A stretch of 64,000 bases of DNA, from positions 4,402,001-4,466,000 of the forward strand of contig CM071591.1 in the NCBI GenBank assembly GCA_036429605.1. Direction: 5' to 3'. This DNA is from Cladobotryum mycophilum (taxonomy: Eukaryota > Ascomycota > Sordariomycetes > Hypocreales > Hypocreaceae). Shown piece after piece: positions 47,428 to 60,800 of the stretch. Positions within the stretch are counted from its first letter, which is position 1; each line of letters begins with the position of its first letter. The translations under genes were made by a program, and so were the position numbers. The notes under the pieces were generated by a model. It was not told the DNA's origin and did not search any database. It saw only the letters and a list, made by a program, of their open reading frames with translations.

Positions 47428-47987
47428 TTAGAGTTGGCCGCCGAGAAAGGCGACTGATCCCAAGATTGTACCAGCCAGTGGGAACAAACCACGGATGGAG
47501 TTGAGACGTGTCCATGTCTGTAGCAACTGTGGCACTTGAGCAGCCATCACGTTCTTGTCCTGCGTTGCCTCGACGACAGCAGCCTCATGAAGCGCATCAT
47601 TCGTCTTCTTCATGGCGACGAAAGTAAAGGGCACAGTGGACACGACACATGCGGCGGCAGCGAGCAAGATGCGCCATGGACCGTCGCGAGTGTAGGCGTC
47701 ATAGGCGGCGTAGAGGTACGATAGAGCGACGACACCGGCGTACTTTGGCATGGTAGCAACACCGCGCCTGTACAGCTGAGCCCAGACTCGGGCTGAGGTT
47801 TGAGGGACGGCAGCAGCAGCAGGCGCGCCGGCAATGGAAAAGGAACTGATGGCGCCTGTTGAACTGAAGTTAGTGGATGTCTGTTCTCAAGATGGAGTGG
47901 CAGTGATGGTGATGGTGTCATACCAGAAACCCAGGCAGAGCCAATGATGCCAGTGGCGACGGCAATGAGGGGAGGTGAGAGTTGCAT
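47428..47987 (-). CDS. DUF1772/anthrone-oxygenase-like membrane protein
   Basis: 163 residues in two exons (47987-47924, 47855-47428). The intron 47923-47856 has donor GTATGA and acceptor TTCAACAG. A first hydrophobic helix (LIAVATGIIGSAWVSGA) is followed by RRGVATMPKYAGVVALSYLY, a second and third helix (ILLAAAACVVSTVPFTFVAM), the conserved-looking N-D-A-L segment (MKKTNDALHEA), WTRLNSIRGLFPLAG and a last helix. This matches the DUF1772 family, which includes small membrane oxygenases acting on anthrones in polyketide pathways. No polyketide synthase or tailoring enzyme is nearby, so a biosynthetic role is not supported by context. Confidence 0.8.
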
Positions 47988-49647
47988 CTTGTTGGTTTAT
48001 TTGATGTTGATGATGAAGGGATGAAGGACAAAGGAATCAATTCAATTGCTGTTCATCTCGTATTTATTTCATTGTCATCTTTGACTGACTGACTGACTGG
48101 CTTTTTTTCCGCAATCGTTGTCATGACCGAACACCGAGGGGCGGGCGGTGATGCAATTCATTCAGTGAACCATGGATCCTTCCTTCCACCTTCAATGGCC
48201 CAAAACGCAGTCGCATTCAGTGGGGGAGTTGGCGTGGCAGGTGCAGCCGTCGGTGTCGGTCTTGCTTGGAATTGCGAGTAGGCTATCACTATGTTCCTAC
48301 TAGGTACTCAAGGGAAACCAGATCCAACCCTTTCACTCAACCCATTAGCATCAGCATTACCAGTAGCATTACCATGGTCAAATACGTAAAAAATAGATTT
48401 TCAAAAATACAATCCTTTCTCGAGGATTCAATCCATAGACCTCACCATTGCCCTTTTAGAACAGTTGCTTTGGCCTTGATATCCACGAATGTATTTATAC
48501 TACAGAGTACGGAGAATAGCTGACTTTTACTACCTAGTAAGTAGTCCGCAGGTAGCTCCCCTCTATAACCAACATGTCTCGGTACCCATCAATCAATCAC
48601 TGTTTTAGTGTCCCAGGATGGTGGAAATTAGAGATCTGTGCAACACAATGGATTCAAGGTTGGTGCTGCGGAGTATAACTCCGGATGGAAGCCTTCGTCG
48701 GGCTATTACTTGTAGTTTAGCAATCACAGATCAGTCGCAATTAATTGTTAGACAGCGCAACAACCTCGCCCATTTTAGCATACCAACGGGGGTCGTTTTC
48801 CATCTCATTATGCTCAAGCGCAAGTCGCTCGGAATTTGGATGCACTGTTTCCTGGGCTGGGCTAGCGTGGCTACTCTTCTCTTCTCCTACCTTGACTTTC
48901 TTGGATTCAGCTTCGTCGTTGCATCTCATGTATACATCCGAATCACCTCTAATACCTAGTAGCTGTAACTAAAACAGAGAAAAAAGTCACATCGTTCGTC
49001 TCCCCCATTGGATTGCATCGTATTGCATCTAATACCGCCATGATGCTGGGCTTGCCTACATACATAATTGTACTACCCCCCTTGTCTCAGTCGATGCTGA
49101 TGGTCAATTTTGCGCCGCCGTCCCGTCTTCTCTTTTCATGCAAATGTCTTGCTTTGTGGCTGGCTTACTTGAGATGCCGTGATATTGCCGAGACAAAGAC
49201 AGGTAGTTCATCGCTTGGTTCGGGCTGGATATACATACATCCATGGATACCACATAATACTGTTGCTCCCACTTATGGGAGGGATGATAGGGGGCCAGCT
49301 TGTCACGACAAGTGCAGGCTAGTATACCTAGTTATGAATCATCATCCTCTTTTCCCAGTAGCAGCCATCCCCAACTTGGCATTCATGTCACCTTGGCTCT
49401 TCTCATTATAGTAAAGTTAAAATTACAAGGTCGTCGATCAATGCTACGCCGAGAAGCCGGGGTAAGCTGAGAAGTTGTTTTTATATATAGAGATAGGGTA
49501 GCTTCTCCCTCTGGACCATAATGTCTTCACCATCCACCTTGAATTATAGGCTTTTCTTCTTCTTCTTCTTCTTTTTATTCTCTTCTACCAGCATCCCATC
49601 TTCCCCGTATCCAGTTTATACCGAAAGCACCTTTACAACCCCCCGAG
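47988..49647. other. divergent intergenic region
   Basis: No gene is seen. It carries the upstream regions of the DUF1772 gene and of the GH76-like gene. A TATATATAG-like element at about 49481-49490 and a CTTCTT-rich leader (49555-49590) precede the GH76-like start. Confidence 0.45.
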
Positions 49648-50744
49648 ATGTCGTTAAAAAGCTCGCTGAGAAGCTTAATCTTTAGCCTTGGCCTTGCAAC
49701 ATCACTGTATGCCGAGGACGTGTACTCTGCCACCAAGGCGGAATATGTACAGGACGCTGCAACGGGAATCAAGGCCCTCAACAGCAACTGGTACAGCCAA
49801 GACACCGGCCTCTGGGACAGTGCTTGGTGGCACAGCGCCAACGCCCTCACCACCCTGGCCGACTTTGCCATCCTCCAGCCGGGCGCCGCAAATTCGCTCG
49901 GCATCGCAAACATCATACAAAATACGGTCAAGAATGCGCCCAAGACATACCCGGGCTTCATCAGCAAAATCTACGAAGACGAGGGCTGGTGGGCCCTGGG
50001 GCTGATTCACTCCTACGATGCCACCGGTGATGAGGGCTACCTCGAAACAGCGGCAGACATCTTCGGGGACATGCGGACGGGGGCGGCACGCCTTGCAACG
50101 GGGGGATCTTCATGACCAAGAACCGCAAGTACGTCAACGCGGTCGCCAACGAACTATATCTCACCACGGCCGCCGCGTTGGCCAATCGCATCCCCTCTAA
50201 CCGCACGTACGCGCAGATCGCGAGCAATCAGTGGAAATGGTTCCAGAGTAGTGGCCTCATCAATGGCCAGAACCTCATCAACGACGGGCTCGACGGCAAC
50301 TGCAAGAACAACGGGCTTGAAACCTGGACCATCAACCAGGGCGTGATTTTGGGTGCCCTGGTGGAGCTCTCAACGGGCGCTCTGCTCGGCGGCGGCGTTC
50401 TCAACACGGCCAGAGCGTTGGCCAAGGCGGCGATCAAGGCACTGTCCGATGCGGATGGCATTCTTGTCGAGATTGACCACTGCGAGACGAAAGCCGACCA
50501 CTGCGGAGCCGCTGCTAAGCAGTATAAGGGCATCTTTATCCGAAACCTCGGTTACCTCAACCAAGTCATTGGAGACGGCGATATTCGAGCCTTTATCCTC
50601 AAGAATGCCGATTCCGTCTGGAGCAAGAACCGGGACGCCAACAACAGAATGGGCGTGGCCTGGGCCGGCCCTGTGATTGCCGTCAATGGAGCATCTCATA
50701 GCAGTGCCCTCGATGCCCTAGTGGCTGCCGCTCGTGTTGCCTAA
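49648..50744 (+). CDS. secreted GH76-like alpha-1,6-mannanase (frame broken at a G5 run)
   Basis: About 365 residues if one base is added at 50079-50083. With it, the two frames join inside the motif MRTGGGTPCNGGIF. A signal peptide ends near SLYA (residue 22). Family landmarks are WYSQDTGLWDSAWWHSANAL, YEDEGWWALGLIHSYD (109-124), NELYLTTAAALANR, WTINQGVILGALVEL and IFIRNLGYL. GH76 enzymes cut alpha-1,6-mannan of fungal cell walls; fungal Dfg5/Dcw1 relatives cross-link GPI proteins to the wall. No GPI signal is seen, so this one looks fully secreted. The usual Asp-Asp catalytic pair appears here as Glu110-Asp111, which may alter activity. A TATA-like element lies about 160 bases upstream. Confidence 0.85.
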
Positions 50745-53700
50745 ATATGGCATCGATTGCTGCTCTTCGTGCGTAGACATTGCATCTCATACAGAAACAG
50801 GACGGGGATTGGCACCCCGAGACTGTTCTACTAGTCCTATCATTAGACTAGTAAGCTAGACAGCGTGATATGGCTAAACACATATTTGTATAACAATGCT
50901 CGTGTCATCGTAATGAAGAAAACTCTATCCCTACCGTAGTGCTGCAACCATCACCCGAGCGGCCAGAGCAACAACCCAACATTGCCTAGTCTAATACTAT
51001 GTATCCAACGGTGGTGCTTTTCCATTTGCAAGCTTGAGTGTCGCTTCTTCCATCAAGGTCTTGGTCCCCCTTCTCCTGCTACCAACACATCGAGGCGGTC
51101 ACCCTACTATATTCCAAGAATATGCTATGCTCTTTGCTGTCCTTGATATCCTTGGTGTCCTTGGTGTCCTTGGTGTCCTTGGTTCCCTTTCTTTTTTCTT
51201 CTCGTCTTTTTCTCTTCTTCTCTTCTTTTCTCATAAACTACCATCATAAAAAAAGATTAATCACAAAATCAGCTTCATTAATGATACACAAAAGGTTACA
51301 AGCGATAGAATGCATGCAGCCACGTCGCTACGTCATGAGACGTGGAAACTCCAGTTAGCGAAGCCTACACAGTACGATCCTGTGATGAAGGGGAGCTCAC
51401 GGGTTCATCGTGAAGCTCGTCGCGAGACCCGTGATCCATTATTGTGACGGGGTTATAGGGATGTATAGTAAAAGTCTTTTGCCTAGTAGGTAGTTCAGCG
51501 AGGTATCATGGAATCGTCCATCATAGGACAGGATAGATGAGTGTAGTGAGACAGAAGGGGTCAAGTGCTCCCATCCCGAACCACACAGTATATCGGGCTA
51601 CTTTTGCAATCTAAAAGATTGATGGTCAAGAGGAAGCTATTCGTGCTCGTGGTACTTTATTTATACGCATGGACGTCCTTTTCGTCTGGCCTATGACTGT
51701 ATGCATGGTGACTCCCAAGTTTCAGACTACATTTCACCTCTCAAGGACTACCTTTAACGTCCGGCCAGCACGATCCCTCGGCACACACACACCATTTCAC
51801 ACATCCAGCCATAGATATAAAGCTACTCGGAACTCGGACCGAACCTACATGTGCTCTGTTTCGTAGTTTCCCAAGAACATCATCATATAAAATGCCGCCA
51901 CTCATACTCGTTGACTAGAACCAGCAGAGTAGAGTACCTAGCTGTCTAATTTTCACAGCTCAGCAACCTCCTACCAACGCACAGTTCAACTCACGAATAG
52001 CTTGCATTGTATTTTGTACTTTTATTACTGTAGCCGCCCATGGTTATATCCGAGTACGTTGCTCTCTTACTCATCCGTGTCGTGCTCCATTTTGGATGGC
52101 AAGTAAAGTCAAATGAGACTTGACGAGTCGAGGGGTCACCATCACCGCCAATGGTTACATATTTGATCATTAGACTCTTCTATTTCTCCATTTTATGAGA
52201 TATATCTAGCATATCCCTTCCAAAAGTTATAGAGCGTCGCATTCCTTAGGAAGAGCATAAAGGCCGTCCGTCAATGCAAGACCTGTGTATCAACAAAGGG
52301 CCTCCAAAGGGACTGGCAGTCAAAAGCCACCATTTTTAAGCTTAAATACTAGACTCAACACCACAAAAGTTGCCGACAAACCATGATGTAGGCTGAAGAC
52401 GCAAACCTGCCATATTGGGAAGGCTGTTCAATGATTGATCCGGGAGAGCTAATGCGTTGCAACACCTTGGGAGGGATAGATGTAACACCGCGCACACTGT
52501 TGGCCTTTGCCAATTTCTTTTTTCCCCTTCTCTTTCTCTCTCTCTATTTATTTATCAACGTCTATTACTGTTTTATTATCATTTGATCCATTATGGTTCG
52601 ACTCTTTCTTATCGCTCACTCATTCGGGAAGCATGGCGCGACGGTCCCTTTACCCGGAACCGGAACTGACCTTTGCCTTCTTACTGACAAGTGAGTCGAT
52701 GATTTTGAACTACTAAACCACTATAACGAGTCTCTCTTCATATTCCACCCGATTGTAGCACAAACAAAAGATAAAAGGTGGATCAAAGCAGTGAGGGCGC
52801 ATAATCCTCAATAGACGGCTACATCAATCAGTTCAGAGTCGCGCCCTTTGACCCCAAAAGTCACCAGCAGGGTTCAAAATTTAATGGTAAGGATGGAGAG
52901 TTGATACAAACTCGTCCTTCTATAACCAAGAACCGTGGGGGGTAAATACCTCGAGGCCCACGCGACGAGAGCGACAGCCGTCAATTGTCTGGGAACGAGC
53001 CTCGGACTGTGCTGATGACAAAAACACATAAGGAAGCTCTATGGGATGCAATTAGTAGTTGTCATATTCTATATCTTCTTCTATTCAAGTGGCTCTTGTA
53101 CAGAAGGTTCAAAGGTAAAGAAGAACCTTAAGCTTGAACCTGCAGGTTTCTCTACCCACATTCAAGCATGGCATACCATCCACAATATCCCTGATGGAAA
53201 TATTTTGAGTAGCCCCGTAGGTCATTGATACATTCTTGAAGCAGCTCCAAGAAATTGGGCTCAGTCTTCTTCTGCCCACAAACCAAACACCTCTAGGTGG
53301 ATACGCGGGCTGGTGCATTATCGTGTGGATGTCCGTTATCACCAAAGTTCATTCGACACCACGTATTCGTATCTTTGTCGCTCCCACCATCCTAAAGGAA
53401 CACTACGCACACCTGATACGGGCAGCAAGGCGCCAAGATAAACAATCGGGAATTAGACAGATATAGATTTCCACCAATATGCAAGGTTCCATTAAGGGTC
53501 TCTTATGGAGAAAGAGAGTCATTTTTTTCTCAGCATCAGGCAGCAACCCACTTTCTGGCTCCTCGGTACCATGGGAACCACTCCCGGTGCTGCATCTCAA
53601 AAAGGGGGGCAAACGGAGTTTTGATAAGAGGACTCGGGCCGTTCCTCTTTTCTAGTCGTTGTATCGACATGTTTACGTTCGGAACGTCTCCATTTGGAGC

Positions 53701-56664
53701 TGTGGATCGTACACCAAGGGCCTAAACAGAGGGGACCATTATCTTGGCATCAACGCCAAGGGCCGTTGCCAAGTTTCCTAGTGATGGCTATCGTGTCGAA
53801 TACCTTGAAGGGGTTCTGTAACCGATGTTACTTCCTGTGCCGATTTCCAGATTGCAAAGATGGTCCCGCCCAGGTAGACCTGAAAACATGCCAGTGGGAC
53901 AAGGCGATTCGCCTCTACATGTGTTGGTGCCTGTTGGGACGATGCCTGGCCCGAGGATGACTTCATCCCACAGAGCCTGACTCAAGCTGTGCCAACTCAT
54001 GCGTTTTTTTCCTTACCAAGGGGAGACTCGGTGAAATGCAAGGTCCAACCTGATCCTTCTTTTCGATGGATCCCGCCGGATCGGATCAAAGTGGGCAAAA
54101 GATAAACCAGCTTCAGGAATGAAGGACCTAGGATGCTAAGGCTTTGGTCAGATCATGGCCATCATAATCCATCACGGCATCTGACATGCCGTTGGACCCC
54201 AAAATGCCTCATCAGAGTTGTATCGCAGCCACGCGACTAAAAAACGACGATTTGTGAAAATCCAAGGGAGCAAAACCAGCTCGTATGTGCACTCCCCCTC
54301 CATACTGCAGCACATGGTGCCCATGAAATAGTAACATTCCAAGAAGCAATAACCAAACAACAAGGGATTAGAAGACCCGGCAATTGAATGCCTAGCGTCC
54401 GCCACCGTCGATCGAAAACCACTGCGATGCCCAGGACTTGGCTTCAAATCTCTTCCAAGCATTGACTAGCCAACTGAACTGGCAAGGCGGATGGTGACCA
54501 TGATGGATATACTCCCCCCCTTTCCCCCTGCCTCCCACATGAAAGAAGCTTGAAGATGCTCGTTGGTAAACGGCCCCCAAGAGACTAACAGAACCTGGAG
54601 GGACCAGCCCAGCCCTAAATCGAGAGGGAAGTATCGTGTACTTGTCAGTTTCTTGGGTGGCAGTGGTGGTGACAAGCTTATTGTGAACCCCCACTCTGTA
54701 GCTAAAAGCGAAAGCGCTGCAGTAGTGTAGAGCTGTTGAAGGAGACGGAGAGATAGGGAGGGAGGGAGGCAGAGAGAAAGGAGATTGGCATGTTGAGACG
54801 ACCGGCGACTCAAGACGATGGGATGCACACCATCCACGGCAGAGCGGCAACGGCTGGTGGATTTTCCAATCAAGTCCAGCCGCAGTCCATTTCTCACTCA
54901 CTCACAGCCTGTCCTTCTCTCCAACAGAGTGGTCCGTCCGCCATTAGACAGACACGCTACACTTGCAACGGTCAGCCAAGCCGGTGTCTATCTTTAACCA
55001 TCGGGATGACGTCGTTTGTGTGCATCGAAATGAATGATTCAGAAGGCCACGTTTACGGGACGCAGCAAATGGTTTCAACTCTATAACTTTATTGGAGAAT
55101 TTGCATAGTACACGTAAACAACAACACCCCTATTCCCCAACTTCTTATTGTTCCACCAATTTCCCAGCATGCATTGCATTGTATCCATGCAGGGTCAGAT
55201 GGTCATCTATCCCTCCTTGTGATCTACAAGGCCGCCGCCGCCGCCAGCAGAACGACCTTTGATGTGGCTCAAAACCAGCTGGGAGGGGCTGGGTTCCAGG
55301 TTCCAGGTAGCCCTATAAAATAGCCCTGAAGCCCTTGCGCTGCACAGCACAGCACAGCACAGCACGGCATGAGGCTAACAGCAACCCGTGGACAGCAGTC
55401 GGTGTAGAAGGCGGTGCAAGCCCGTCTTTTGCTGCCGGCTAAATCGGCTATAGGGCAGGGCTTGAAGGCTGTCAGTGAGTGTGTGCCAACAAACCGCTCA
55501 CGTTAAACGCCTCCAATCGTGGGACATGGGTAAAGCATGTGCTAGTCCTCGTAGACTAGGTAAGGCGATTCGATCGTGATTGTCAATCAAAGGGAAAAAG
55601 AGGTGAACCGAATTGTCTCTGCACGTTGACTGAGACAGCATACCTACAAGTATTTGCATGTTCCTTACATTCCCATGGGAAACCCGTGACAATGGAATGG
55701 CTTGCTTGTGACGTTGATGCTTCCTGTCTTGCACGTTGCAGCCACGAAACACCACGCCCCTCCTCTCTTTTCCGCGTCCCGCGCTCGTGCCTCATACAAT
55801 GCTGCTGCTCATGCTTCCATCATCGGCAAAGACGCCCTTCTATTCGACATGTTTCTCATTTTTCACCATGTACATAGTCTACTTGTAGATAGCTTAAAAA
55901 AACAATCAGCTTACCATCCAACGTAACCCTTCCACAATTCTTTGACTCTTCTCCCCTTTTCCGAAGCATCATGTACCGCGGCAATAAGCACCTTTTTTGG
56001 TTTATCTGAATAGTTCCTCGGTTGGAGATAATAAACGTAAGACACGCATAACAGTTCCCACGTTGCGCGGCATGCATGCGACAGAACCCTTCTTTTCGAG
56101 AAACAATCTCCAAATGATCCCCTTTTTTGTTTCGGTGGAGACTTGCTGAAAAATGGATACTTGACTGATTCATGCCAGAGCTGCAATCATCCCCCGACTT
56201 ATACATACAGCTTGAACCAGCTGGCCTCATTTTGTGAACCTCTTATTACTGCTGACTAAGTCGTTATTCAAGTGGGCCAAGTTGGGTGCGGCACAAAGTC
56301 CGGGGCTGTATCTCTCACAACATGGTCTAGCCCGTGACATATAAAGAGAAGAAAAAGGACTTGTTAGTATTTGTTTATGGAAGCGGCATCATGTAGAGAA
56401 GTACGATAATTGAGGTGTGTTCCTTCACCAAGTAGACATTCTTCTAGCTATAATCCCAAACACAAGTCAAGAGCAAGCCATTTAGTAAGTTAGCACGTGA
56501 CGTCCTGTTGGCCCAGTGACGCATAACCACCTAACAGCGCGCATAGCAACACAACGGTAGTCAACATCATCATCTTCAACGCTGAAGGAACACTGCCAAC
56601 ATTGCGACCAAAACATCAATACAGCCGCCTGGAATAACGCCTCCTTATAGCTAACAACGAAAAG
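50745..56664. other. gene-free intergenic region
   Basis: Almost 6 kb without a credible gene. It has a TCCTTGGTG tandem repeat at 51142-51183, a CAGCA repeat at 55343-55368 and a CCGCCG run at 55232-55244. Short open frames lack domains and intron signals. No tRNA or rRNA was recognised. Confidence 0.45.
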
Positions 56665-57869
56665 ATGTCGGCACTCACGGTCCCAGTCATCAGTCCACCT
56701 CTGCTCTTGAAACCTCCTCGCCAACCCTTTGAAAACAATGCTCAACCCAGCAAGCTCGTCCTCTTCCTCCATCCGGGCTATACAGACACTCACAATATCC
56801 TCCTGACGCTCCCGGCTTTTGATTCTGGGGGTATCCATCATGAGACGGCGCGCATAGCCTGTGCTATTCTTGCCAACTGTCGCTGGGATGGCTTCCTGGC
56901 ATCGAGCAGAAACGGAACACCACTGTCTGCTGGCCCAGATGATGTGATTCCACATGGTCAATATTATTTCTACATAGAGGGCGAGGAGCAATATCCAGTC
57001 GTTCCATCATTCGATCACTTCTCTTGTCCAGCCTCCCTCCCCCTTCTTATTCCTCCGCGCCAGTCTTATCTAGCTCGGTTGATGACGCTGTCCGTCGCGA
57101 CGTAAGCTGCCGAATTACGGCCTCAACCCTACCAAATGAGACAGCGCACATCATACCCGCTGTGCAGAGCCCTTGGTGGCAGCGGAATAGCATGTTCATG
57201 CACACAACCGACCCAGGTCGAAGCCTTGACACAGGATGTGCTGACAACACCATTCTTCTACGCCGCGACCTACATAAACTATGGGATGATAACAAGTTTG
57301 CGATTGTGCCCAAACAAGGCAAGTGGGTCATCCATGTGTTACGGAACAAACCAATGGGGGAGATCGAAAAACAATATCACAACCTCGAGTTACAACCTTT
57401 AGCGGGCGTATCGCAGCATTTCTTTCTTTGTCGATTTGCTCTAGCTATATTCTCTCAAAGCCCATTTCTCAGTCAAAGAGTACCGCGGAAATTGGTATTG
57501 GTGAACAGCGATACCTCGATGGAACCGCTGGTCCGAACAATGACGGTGGATCAATATCAATCGATGTTCTCTACATCTGCGAGAGCCGGCGGCAGCAAAA
57601 GTCAGAGTCCCAAGAAGAGGGCAAAATCCGCGACAGAAGAACAGTCGAATGATGACTATGTAACAGAACTGTCCGAGGACGACAGCACCGACAATGAGAC
57701 GGAGGAGGAGGAGGAAGAGGAGGAAGTAAGGGGCAGGCCACGAAAACGGAAGTGGGAAGTCTCGTACGATGATGTTCTCTCATCCAACTATCTAGAGGAA
57801 AAGCGTCCTCGAGCATCAGCTGGCTTTGGTCGTCCACAGACGCCGCCCAGATCGACAAGTCCTAACTAG
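56665..57869 (+). CDS. HNH-nuclease-like protein with acidic region and AT-hook (frame broken at a C5 run)
   Basis: About 401 residues if one base is added at 57039-57043, which joins the ATG frame at 56665 to the downstream frame. The core fits the fungal HNH_2 family: DVSCRITAS...ETAHIIPAVQSPWW..N, then DNTILLRRDLHKLWDDNKFA and a closing hydrophobic strand (GKWVIHVL). The His of AHIIP, the following Asn and the His of DLHKLWD are the expected metal-site residues. The C-terminus has a run of Glu and then RGRPRKRKWE, which reads as an AT-hook, suggesting nuclear DNA binding. Proteins of this family are abundant in filamentous fungi and mostly uncharacterised. Nuclease activity is inferred from the motif. 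Confidence 0.75.
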
Positions 57870-60800
57870 CCGAGAGCGACCGCGCCTCTGTAAATACACT
57901 TGGCCATCAAAACTTGTTCAGTTTAACTCAATTATATTTGTAATATTCGCCGATGGGCCCGTCTCACGTCGCTAGGGACTCTCATCCTAAAAAAAAAATT
58001 TGTTCCAGAACTCTAGCCACGCTTTCAATCTTCTTATTGAATTACTAAAAGGCTAATGCCTTAGTTAGTCTCTCTACAAGTTCCATGATTTCCTTTTGCC
58101 AAGACGGCAACCAGGCGCCGAGCCAGATCAAGCATCCCCAGCCGTCAAGATGCAGGACGACGGAGCCCCCTCCCTCCTCTCATTCTAGTAAACTGCTCTA
58201 ACCGTCGAAAAGCCAGCCACATCGAAGCGCTTGCATGACGCCGATGGATATTTGGCATGGGCATGCAGGTATGGGCATGGATTGAGGGGGTTTTAGGTGG
58301 GTTCTTTGGTTTCTTTTTGGGGGGGGGGAGACTTGATGGCCAGACCAGGACAAGCCAGCTTATGGAGGAGGGGACCAACCACAAGACGTATCGTATCGTG
58401 AATGGAGGGGGTAAAGGACAATTCTCGGACTTTTTGGTCTTTTTTCTTTCTTTTTCTTTCTTCTTTTCAACATCTTCAGTCTATGATGCGTGTATAGAAA
58501 ACCTACACGAGATCAATTGTAATGCACCCAAGCTTAATTAGTCGGACCTGAAAAATACACTTTCATCGTAAGCTACTGCATGCGTTCTTTTGCCCAACAT
58601 CCAATGTCCCCAGAATGAATGCATCATGCAGGAGGAAATGAACAAGAGTGCAGTCTCAGGACAAATGACAAGGGGGGGGTTCCAAAAAAGAGCGATTTTA
58701 CAACAAACAAAACTTGCATGTACCTAGATTTTGTATCAATACCTACCTATAGTACTATACGTATCAGACATGAAGAAGAAGAGACACATCAGAAAAAAAT
58801 CTCCACCTTGAAAAGGGAACCGAACTCTCTTGATGGCTTCCAAATAGGGAAGGGGGAAAACATGGTGGTAGGGGCATAGGACTTTATGATTATGATTACA
58901 AAACAAGCATATTCCCTTCGGAGAGTAACCGGATGCAGGTTCCAAGCGCCCATTGCTACTCTAATACCGAGTTACTCTATCGCTTGTTACCAATATGTTT
59001 TGCGTATGGGATTGTTGTTGTTGTTGTTGTTGCTGGTACGCCATGGATACTACGTATAATTACGACCCTCATTGTGCTCCGGCCATTTCTCCGTTCTGTC
59101 GCCTCGCCTCGCCTATGGCCCCGTTTGCCTTCTATTCCGTATGTCGTATGATCAAACAGACGAAGAACAAGACCCATTTCTTTTCCCAACCACGTCTCCT
59201 CTTTTTTGTTCCCTCTACACAAAAAATCCGTTTCCTCCCAGTCTAAACCAAGTCCGTCCGTTCACGTCCCCCCTCAAACTCCGCGGACGATGGGGGGGGC
59301 TTCTCTTCACTTCTCCCAATTTATCCGTAACGGTTTATTTTTTAAGCGCCATCCTCATCGGAGAATTAGAAAAGGTGTGTGACTGTCAATTACTTGGGAA
59401 TTATGCCTTGCGACCAACCAGCCAACCAACTCACTGTGTCAAAACTGTCATTGCCCCCCAATCCCCCCGGTGTCACACACACGCGCACTATTCAACGGTG
59501 ACAGGACGCCTTCCGCGCAGGACCGTTCATCAGCGTATTCCCGGCCCCAATAAGCCCCCCGGAAAAAACAAACAACACCTGGACAATTTTGTATGTGTGT
59601 GTGTGTGTGCTCAATTACCCGCAATCAGAAGACCATCCATTTTCAATCAAGTTAAACAATTTATTAGGCAGCCTGCATTCATTCATTCCCCTTACTTCCT
59701 ATATATAGATTTTCTTCCTCCCAAAGCGGGTAGCTATGACGATGGGTTCCCATCATAGGCCCATGTATGAACAGCCTTTTCCGCGACTTTTTCCGATATA
59801 TGCGGCTCCGTGACCTCTTTTGACGACGCCCATTTGCGCATGTTTTCGTACAACAACGCACACACGGGAGAGAGAGGGCTGTGACTGCGTACATAAGGAC
59901 CCCTTGGATTTCAATAGCCCCCTTTTTGCCTGTTCAGTGGCAAAAAAAAAATTTATCATGCAAAAATTGAATAAAACAGGGCCCGCTATAAGAAGAGGGT
60001 TAACAAACAATACTACTCCCCAATACGTGCATCTATACCTACCCTTTGTATATCATACCTACCTCAGTGCCCATAGATACAACACTCCTCAGCCCGTTTC
60101 CGTTCCCAGCGTCGCATAGGCATACATACAAATCCTGCAATGCAATCCAAATACACGTGAGCCGCTCCTCCCCCTTCATGCACACGAGCTGGGGGGGCCG
60201 TTCGGTTGCACTGAACCGGTACACAATGGATCCCCTCCTCCCTTCTGACCCTCTTTTTGTCTCGGACAATCGTTTCCTCTTCTTGCAACCTGCAGCGAAA
60301 GACACACGGCAGTAAGCACTGTAAAATACAATAAGAACAAAGGTTCACAAAACAAAGTACAGTTACTTGGACCTTGTATCTCTGCTACCCTGACTCCGTA
60401 CCCTGACTCCGTAACCCTCAGCTTGCGTCGCATCCCGGCATCTTGGGCCGTCCAGCGGGAACGGGGTTCCTTTTGGGGGCCAGTCAAGTCCCTCCCCCTT
60501 CGGCTTACGGGATCGACAACAGAATATGCAAGTTGGGTGCGTGATATTGATCATGAAGGATCAAAGGGGACAATGCGGAAATCAACCAACATCGTATCAA
60601 ATACGGCATTGCCTTTGCACGGGGGACGGACCAGTGACAACCAACATGTCAACAAGGTACTACATCACTTGGCTTCATCAACAAGCCACTATCATATCAT
60701 CACAGCAACAAGTAGGCAAGTAGTAGCATCAACGCTTGGTCGTCTATTAACTATGTGTATCGTCTTTTTTTATTTCGGTCTCTCTGCACGAAAGATCCAA

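Noticed and set aside
47049..47492. 147-codon minus-strand frame between the ankyrin gene and the DUF1772 gene
   Set aside because: It begins inside the 3' end of the DUF1772 gene in another frame and lacks coding character; probably UTR.
47428..47987. Secondary-metabolite cluster around the anthrone-oxygenase-like gene
   Set aside because: No polyketide synthase, NRPS, P450 or cluster regulator lies within the window.
51560..51610. CCCATCCCGAACCACAC resembling a 5S rRNA segment
   Set aside because: The surrounding bases do not match the eukaryotic 5S structure; only a short chance similarity.
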